From contig JAZRAB010000016.1 of NCBI GenBank assembly GCA_045634345.1, positions 1 to 10,326 on the forward strand: a stretch of 10,326 nucleotides of DNA. The letters are read 5' to 3'. Origin of the DNA: Flemingiibacterium sp045634345 (GTDB lineage: Bacteria > Bacillota > Clostridia > Oscillospirales > CAG-272). The notes under the pieces were generated by a model that saw nothing but the letters and a program-made list of their open reading frames with translations, made no database searches and was not told the DNA's origin. The position numbers were made by a program, and so were the translations under genes. How positions within the stretch are numbered: the first letter of the stretch is position 1; each line of letters begins with the position of its first letter. Shown in pieces: positions 5,641 to 10,326 of the stretch.

Positions 5641-5669
5641 ATTGTAGCACGTCACCGCGAAAAAGTCAA
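5641..5669 (-). promoter_or_regulatory. SigA promoter of the small four-cysteine gene
   Basis: On the minus strand: TTGACT (5669-5664), 17-base spacer, TACAAT (5646-5641), with a TG extended -10 two positions upstream. This near-consensus promoter sits about 20 bases past the rhaB terminator and 33 bases before the start codon. Confidence 0.82.
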
Positions 5670-5689
5670 GGGGATAGCTTATAGTTTAA

Positions 5690-5725
5690 AAAATCAAAGC
5701 CGTCCTTTCGGACGGCTTTGATTTT
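5690..5725 (-). terminator. Rho-independent terminator of rhaB
   Basis: A perfect 16-bp stem (5690-5705 with 5710-5725) around the four-base loop 5706-5709 includes the GC-rich core GCCGTCC/GGACGGC. On the minus strand it continues into a run of T. The stem includes two bases of the rhaB stop codon. Confidence 0.9.
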
Positions 5726-7202
5726 ATTTCTCAATAAGCTTTGTAAAGCGCTCATATCCCTCGTCCCAGGACTCGGAATTTTTCGGCTCATAGTATTCAA
5801 TATCAAACGAGTTGCGTATTACCTCGCGCGCCTCGGCAACATTCTTAAGCTCGCCTGCCGCAATAGCCTGCGTTGCGATATTACCGATTGCCGTCGCCTC
5901 AACGGGACCTGCGCAAACGGGGCGTCCGCACGCATCCGCTGCGAATTGGCAAAGGAGCGATTCCTTTGTACCGCCGCCGATGATGTTGATAAACGGAGTC
6001 TTGTGTCCTTTCATCTCATCTATCTTTTCAGCGGTGTAACGGTAACGGAGTGCCAACGACTCAAAGATACAACGCATGATCTCGCCCGCATCCTCGGGCA
6101 CATGCTGACCGGTCGCCTTACAGTACTGGGCGATGCGTTTCGGGAGATTACCCGGGGTTGCAAAGAGCGCATCATCGGGATCAATGAGCGACTGGAACGG
6201 CTTTGACGCAAGAGCCATATCGGAGAGCTCGTCGTGAGTATAATTCTTACCCTCGCGCTCCCACTGACGCTTGGATTCCTGCTTGAGCCAAAGTCCGGTA
6301 ATATTCTTTGAAAAACGGAATGTATTCTCTGCTCCGCCCTCGTTGGTAAAGTTGTATTTAAACGATGCATCCGAAATGATCGGTTCCTTTAGCTCAGATC
6401 CCATAATAGACCATGTACCCGAGCTTAAGAAGATGAAGTCATCGCTCGTTGCCGGAACTGCAACTACCGCCGATGCCGTATCATGAGCGGCGACATTAAC
6501 TACCTTCGCGTCGATATTTCCAACCTCTTCGAGCACCTGCGGTAAAAGTCCGCCGACAACGCTTCCCGGTTGTGCAATAGGTGCGAATATTCCGGTAGGA
6601 ATACCGAATTTAGCAAGGAGATCATATGCAAAGTCGCGCTTTCTTGCGTCAAAGATCGCACCCGTTGACGCAATGGTATATTCACAGCGCATCTCACCTG
6701 TCAGGAAATAGTTGAGCAGGTCGGGAGTAAAGAGGAGCTTCTGTGCATTGTTTATGTACATCGGCTCATCGCGCATGGAGGCAAGTATCTGATATACAGT
6801 ATTGAAGTTCTGGAACTGAAGTCCGGTTACATTGTAAAGCTCCGAGCGCGGAACAAACTTGTCTGCATACTCGATAATTCCCTCGGTACGTGTATCACGG
6901 TAGTGCACGGGATTTGCCATAAGACGCCCGGTCTTGTCGATAAGACCGTAGTCAACGCCCCATGTGTCGATACCGATTGAACGGATATCCTTATCCTCCG
7001 ACAGCGCACACTTACGGATCGAATTTTTTATTTCGTGGAAAATACGAAGCGTATCCCATGTGAACGTACCTGCTACGGTAACAGGCTCATTCGGGAAGCG
7101 GTGATTCTCCTCAAGTGTTATCTTTTTGCCGTCAAAGCTTCCGACAATACCGCGTCCGCTCGACGCGCCAAGGTCGATAGCCAGCATTTTGAGCTTTGCC
7201 AT
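5724..7202 (-). CDS. rhaB: Rhamnulokinase (FGGY kinase)
   Basis: This 492-residue sugar kinase phosphorylates L-rhamnulose to L-rhamnulose 1-phosphate in rhamnose catabolism. Motifs are DLGASSGR (10-17, phosphate-binding start of the FGGY fold), SIGIDTWGVDYG (75-86), YRDTRTEG (101-108), AAHDTASAV with the probable catalytic base Asp241, LSSGTWS (259-265), and a glycine-rich adenine-binding IIGGG with QFAADACGRPV. DLGASSGR together with IDTWGVDYG and YRDTRT point to rhamnulokinase rather than xylulo-, glycero- or fuculokinase. AGGAGGAG precedes the ATG. No isomerase, aldolase, transporter or AraC-type regulator is nearby, so it is an isolated pathway gene with its own promoter and terminator. 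Within the FGGY family the exact sugar is an inference from motifs. Confidence 0.9.
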   Translation of the reverse strand: MAKLKMLAIDLGASSGRGIVGSFDGKKITLEENHRFPNEPVTVAGTFTWDTLRIFHEIKNSIRKCALSEDKDIRSIGIDTWGVDYGLIDKTGRLMANPVHYRDTRTEGIIEYADKFVPRSELYNVTGLQFQNFNTVYQILASMRDEPMYINNAQKLLFTPDLLNYFLTGEMRCEYTIASTGAIFDARKRDFAYDLLAKFGIPTGIFAPIAQPGSVVGGLLPQVLEEVGNIDAKVVNVAAHDTASAVVAVPATSDDFIFLSSGTWSIMGSELKEPIISDASFKYNFTNEGGAENTFRFSKNITGLWLKQESKRQWEREGKNYTHDELSDMALASKPFQSLIDPDDALFATPGNLPKRIAQYCKATGQHVPEDAGEIMRCIFESLALRYRYTAEKIDEMKGHKTPFINIIGGGTKESLLCQFAADACGRPVCAGPVEATAIGNIATQAIAAGELKNVAEAREVIRNSFDIEYYEPKNSESWDEGYERFTKLIEK

Positions 7203-7268
7203 AGTGTTTCTCCTCCTAATGAAATTTTATTAAATCTTAAATTAATCAAAGTCTAAAGCAACGTATAC

Positions 7269-7325
7269 ATTATATCAGATATTTACAAATAAATAAAGTG
7301 CTTTTTTGTAAAAAATCATTTTTAT
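7269..7325 (-). promoter_or_regulatory. Probable rhaB promoter with A/T tracts upstream
   Basis: On the minus strand the -10 is TATAAT (7274-7269) with an extended TGA just before it. The -35 is weak (about 7292-7298). Upstream of it, at about 7301-7325, alternating A- and T-tracts on the minus strand resemble an UP element. The region also reads as nested AT-only inverted repeats. A weak -35 with an extended -10 is compatible with activator-dependent control. Confidence 0.6.
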
Positions 7326-7337
7326 TTATATCAGCTT

Positions 7338-7352
7338 TTGATTGCGAATCAA
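7338..7352. promoter_or_regulatory. Small palindrome upstream of rhaB
   Basis: TTGATT (7338-7343), GCG, AATCAA (7347-7352): a perfect 6-bp inverted repeat about 65 bp upstream of the rhaB -10 and 27 bp past the lipoprotein stop. It could be an operator or a weak hairpin at the lipoprotein transcript end. It lacks a following T-run, so it is not a good terminator. Chance occurrence cannot be excluded. Confidence 0.3.
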
Positions 7353-7378
7353 TGAATATGCACCGCAACACGATAATT

Positions 7379-7786
7379 TTACTTTCCGCAGCGACTGCAT
7401 TGTCGAATCTTGCCGTTTGCCACGGCTTCTTCGACCGTTCCCGTTAGAATATTCCTTGAATTTGAGAGGCTGGAGCATGTCCTTTTCAGGTGCCATACCT
7501 CACCGCCCTTTACCCAATATACCGTATCCTCGTTATCATTATGAATTTGAGAATCAGTTTCAAAATCATCTGTAATCGAAGATTCCGTATCTGCATCATC
7601 CGCATATAGTGTCGGCACATACGGAATAGACTTGTCTCCCGGAGTATAATGATAGGTTTCCGATGATATATAAAGCGATGCAAGCCGTTCATTCTCATCA
7701 CACCCCGCAAGCAAAAGCGAAACAAGCAAAATCAAAACAGGCGCACAGCGCATCAGCACAGCCGACAGTTTATTAAAGTGCTTCAT
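7379..7786 (-). CDS. Lipoprotein with C-terminal His/Cys domain
   Basis: This 135-residue predicted lipoprotein has a signal peptide (1-28) ending in the lipobox LLAGC, with Cys29 as the lipidated residue. An acidic, Ser/Thr/Asp-rich linker (about 53-88) leads to a compact C-terminal domain (89-133): VYWVKGGEVWHLKRTCSSL, then GTVEEAVANGKIRQCSRCG. His99, Cys104, Cys130 and Cys133 could form a metal site; similar tails occur on many surface proteins of Clostridia. The start at 7786 is chosen because it gives a normal signal peptide and lies 4 bases after the mutS2 stop (TGAGAAGATG), which indicates translational coupling. There is no strong Shine-Dalgarno of its own. It is expected to sit on the outer face of the membrane. 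The function is unknown. Confidence 0.82.
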   Translation of the reverse strand: MKHFNKLSAVLMRCAPVLILLVSLLLAGCDENERLASLYISSETYHYTPGDKSIPYVPTLYADDADTESSITDDFETDSQIHNDNEDTVYWVKGGEVWHLKRTCSSLSNSRNILTGTVEEAVANGKIRQCSRCGK

Positions 7787-7790
7787 CTTC

Positions 7791-10181
7791 TCACTTAACT
7801 TCGACGATAGTAACGCCGAGATCTCCCTCGCCGTACTTTCCGTAGCGGTACGAAACCACGCGCGGATCGCTCTTGAGATACTGCCAAAGTGCGTTTTTGA
7901 GCACCCCCGTTCCCTTGCCGTGTATAAGGCGCAGGATGTGTATTCCGGCGATATGTGCTTCATCGAAATACTTGTCAACCATAAACCACGCATCATCTCC
8001 GGTAAGTCCGCGAAGATCTATTTCATCCTTAAAATCGCGTGAGACAACAACACGGTACTTGTCCGCCGCAATCTGCTTCTTCTGCGAGTCTGTAAACGTA
8101 ACCTTCGCTTCATCAAGAAGCATGAGATTTGACACCTTTGTGCGAGTCTTTATGATGCCTGCCTGCACATTGACATTTCCGTCCTTGTCCGGCACATCGA
8201 GAACGACGCCCTTTTTGTTTATATTGATAAGCAATACATCGTCACCCTTTTTGAGAGGACGCGGCAGAACGTAATCCTCGGCAACCTTCTCCATTACAGG
8301 GTTGATTTTATCATCACTCTCTTTGAGATGCTTTCTGATGTTGCGGCGTGACTCCTCAAGCGCGGATGCAAGATTAGCACTCTCGCGCTCCTTCTTTGCC
8401 TTTTCAAGCTGTTCCAGCACATAGTTTGACGTAACCTTTGCGCTCTCGACTATAGATACTGCCTGCGCACGTGCTTTTTCAAGCTCACGTTCAGCGCGCG
8501 CAAGCTCATCGGCGATCTTCCTTTCATTTACCGCTTTGTATTCCTCAAACTCACGGCGAAGCTTTTCGGCCTCGGCACGGTTCTTGTCCATCTCAATACG
8601 GCTAGCCTCCAGCTTTTCAATGACATCCTCGAAATGCTTGTTTTCCTCGCTAACAAGCTCCTTTGCGCGATTAACAATAGCATCCGAAAGACCGAGCTTT
8701 GAGGAAATAGCAAACGCATTGGATTTTCCCGGCGTACCGATGATAAGGCGATAGGTCGGTTTAAGCGTATTAACATCAAATTCGCATGAGGCGTTGACAA
8801 ATCCCGGCGTTTCAAGCGCAAACGCCTTAAGCTCCGCATAGTGAGTCGTAGCGGCGCAAAGTGCACCGACTGAGCGCACTTTTTCGAGCACCGCGATAGC
8901 AAGTGCCGCACCCTCAACGGGGTCAGTACCCGCGCCAAGCTCGTCTATAAGCACGAGCGAGCGTTCACCGACATTCTCGGTGATGCCAACGATGTTGACC
9001 ATATGCGATGAGAATGTGGATAGCGACTGTTCAATCGACTGCTCGTCGCCAATATCGGCGAAAATGTCATCGAATATGCAAACCTCGGACGTATCGGATG
9101 CAGGAATATGAAGTCCGGACTGCGCCATAAGTGCAAACAGACCGAGAGTCTTTATCGTAACCGTTTTACCGCCGGTATTAGGACCGGTTATAACAAGAGT
9201 TGACATATCGCCGCCAAGTGTTACGGTAATTGGGACTACCTTTTCATGGTCAAGCAGAGGATGGCGTGCGCGGACAAGATTCATCCTGCGCTCGCCCGTG
9301 ATCCGCGCCGGCGTTCCGTCAAGCTTAAATGAAAGATCGCTCTTGGCAAATATAAATGCGAGCTTTGTGATATTGCTGTAATTGAGCATTAACGCCTGCT
9401 CTATCGCACCGCATGCCGCCGAAAGCTCGGAGAGTATACGTTCGATCTCGTTTGCTTCCTTAACCTGCAGAACGCGCAGCTCGTTATTCGCTTCGACAAC
9501 CGACAACGGTTCAACAAACAGCGTTGCGCCCGACGCCGAGGTATCGTGCACGAGACCACGCACCTCATTTTTATGCTCCACCTTAACGGGGATAACGTAA
9601 CGTCCGTTACGCATGGTAACTATATTTTCCTGCAGGAATTTAGAGTATGAGCCGCTGATAAAGCCTTGGAGAGAATCCTTTATACGGTTGTTCGTCGCAC
9701 GCATCTTGCGTCGGATATCGGACAGCGCCGGGCTTGCCTCGTCGGCAACCATATCTTCCGATACTATCGCGGTATAAATGCGGTCCTCGAGCTTTTTATC
9801 AGGGATAAGACGCTCGAACATCTCGTCAAGTGTCGTCACATCGCGGCGGTCGGTACGGCTGTATTCGAGCAGTGAGCGCGACGTGCGGAGTATGTTGGCA
9901 AGATCAAGCAGCTCACGTTGGGAAAGCACTGCCCCCTTTGCGGCACGCTCCACCGTATCGCGCACGTCCTTGATTCTGCCGAATGACGGCATGCCCTTTA
10001 TCGCTTGCATCGACTTCGCCTCTGTGGTCTCGCGCTGCATACGCAGTATGCGGTCTGGATCGTTCTCCGGACGAAGTGTAAGTGCCAGCTCGCGCGCACC
10101 GTCAGTCGGTGCTCGCTCGGCGAGCATGGCGAGTATTTTATCATATTCGAGCGTTTTTATCGCTCTTTCGTAGTTTTTCAA
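7791..10181 (-). CDS. mutS2: MutS2 ATPase/nuclease with Smr domain
   Basis: This 796-residue MutS2 compares with 785 in Bacillus subtilis. A MutS core and clamp region come first, then the ATPase with Walker A GPNTGGKT (333-340), the FDDIFADIGDEQS block (370-382), SLSTFSSH (387-393) and Walker B LVLIDELGAGTDP (Asp413, Glu414). A long charged coiled coil spans about 510-620. The C-terminal Smr domain (about 719-796) has IDLRG (721-725) and HGKGTG (754-759), the nuclease motifs. Members of the family suppress recombination, and in Bacillus MutS2 also acts on collided ribosomes. Translation starts at TTG, 8 bases after AAAGGA; the ATG just after the Shine-Dalgarno is followed at once by a stop. 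The lipoprotein gene is coupled to its 3' end. Repeat copy 2 lies immediately upstream. Confidence 0.95.
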   Translation of the reverse strand: MKNYERAIKTLEYDKILAMLAERAPTDGARELALTLRPENDPDRILRMQRETTEAKSMQAIKGMPSFGRIKDVRDTVERAAKGAVLSQRELLDLANILRTSRSLLEYSRTDRRDVTTLDEMFERLIPDKKLEDRIYTAIVSEDMVADEASPALSDIRRKMRATNNRIKDSLQGFISGSYSKFLQENIVTMRNGRYVIPVKVEHKNEVRGLVHDTSASGATLFVEPLSVVEANNELRVLQVKEANEIERILSELSAACGAIEQALMLNYSNITKLAFIFAKSDLSFKLDGTPARITGERRMNLVRARHPLLDHEKVVPITVTLGGDMSTLVITGPNTGGKTVTIKTLGLFALMAQSGLHIPASDTSEVCIFDDIFADIGDEQSIEQSLSTFSSHMVNIVGITENVGERSLVLIDELGAGTDPVEGAALAIAVLEKVRSVGALCAATTHYAELKAFALETPGFVNASCEFDVNTLKPTYRLIIGTPGKSNAFAISSKLGLSDAIVNRAKELVSEENKHFEDVIEKLEASRIEMDKNRAEAEKLRREFEEYKAVNERKIADELARAERELEKARAQAVSIVESAKVTSNYVLEQLEKAKKERESANLASALEESRRNIRKHLKESDDKINPVMEKVAEDYVLPRPLKKGDDVLLININKKGVVLDVPDKDGNVNVQAGIIKTRTKVSNLMLLDEAKVTFTDSQKKQIAADKYRVVVSRDFKDEIDLRGLTGDDAWFMVDKYFDEAHIAGIHILRLIHGKGTGVLKNALWQYLKSDPRVVSYRYGKYGEGDLGVTIVEVK

Positions 10182-10234
10182 TTAAAACATCCTTTCGGGT
10201 GTGGTATTTGTTTGTTGGGGGGTGCCGCTCATTC

Positions 10235-10326
10235 GATGCTTCGAGCATTGGAAATCCTTGCAAGGCTTTGCCTTGCCTGCCGTAAGCAGAGGGGAACCAG
10301 CTGCTCTCAAACGCCGATCCGCAGGT
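10235..10326 (+). repeat. Dispersed palindromic repeat, copy 2 (truncated by window edge)
   Basis: This copy matches the reverse complement of copy 1 along 10245-10326, and its outer part matches copy 1 directly: GATGCTTCGA at 10235-10244 and a core at 10274-10298 that differs from 42-67 by one gap and one substitution. It contains consecutive small hairpins: ATGCT-TCG-AGCAT (10236-10248), CAAGGC-TTT-GCCTTG (10261-10275) and CTGC-CGTAA-GCAG (10277-10289). It begins 54 bases upstream of the mutS2 start codon. Its far end is outside the window. Confidence 0.65.

Noticed and set aside
5718..6206. Plus-strand open frame antisense to rhaB
   Set aside because: No ribosome site or known motif; it starts within the rhaB terminator stem and is explained by the codon pattern of rhaB.
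7255..7268. Catabolite-responsive (cre) site near the rhaB promoter
   Set aside because: ATGTATACGTTGC on the minus strand shares only the centre with the CcpA consensus and misses key flanking bases.
7787..7996. N-terminal extension of the lipoprotein into the mutS2 gene
   Set aside because: The extension is out of frame with mutS2 and would bury the signal peptide and lipobox; the start at 7786 gives a normal lipoprotein.

Overview
The window looks like a chromosomal segment of a spore-forming Firmicute, most likely an anaerobic Clostridia member. The reasons are a SpoIIR sporulation gene, SigA-type promoters (TTGACA-N17-TATAAT), strong AGGAGG ribosome binding sites, TTG starts, MutS2, and a moderate GC content. 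No phage, plasmid, CRISPR, rRNA or tRNA gene was seen. Nothing is interrupted, and most genes are housekeeping or metabolic.

Layout. Positions 1-206 hold no gene but contain a long imperfect hairpin that belongs to a dispersed repeat. Next come two plus-strand genes in an apparent operon: a PLP enzyme of the methionine gamma-lyase / aluminium-resistance family (207-1454) and a CDF metal exporter resembling the Mn type (1465-2640), closed by a terminator. spoIIR (2743-3372, +) follows, with a hairpin between its ribosome binding site and its ATG. It converges on a small XRE regulator (3376-3627, -). That regulator is divergent from a zinc-ribbon/TM2 membrane protein (3744-4172, +), and the 116-bp gap between them carries a consensus promoter and a symmetric pair of candidate operators. 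A bidirectional terminator separates this pair from the minus-strand half.

The minus-strand half, read from right to left, begins with mutS2 (10181-7791). A translationally coupled lipoprotein follows (7786-7379), then rhamnulokinase rhaB (7202-5724) with a perfect 16-bp terminator. After that come a 64-residue four-cysteine protein with its own strong promoter (5608-5414) and a type I-beta DAHP synthase (5237-4221), also with its own promoter. The right edge (10235-10326) carries a second, truncated copy of the left-hand repeat in inverted orientation, directly upstream of mutS2.

The genes do not form one pathway. The units that appear to work together are the PLP enzyme with the CDF exporter, the XRE regulator with the TM2 protein, and mutS2 with the lipoprotein. 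The items most worth a second look are the inverted dispersed repeat with covarying hairpins, the XRE/TM2 operator pair, and the unusual translation start of spoIIR.
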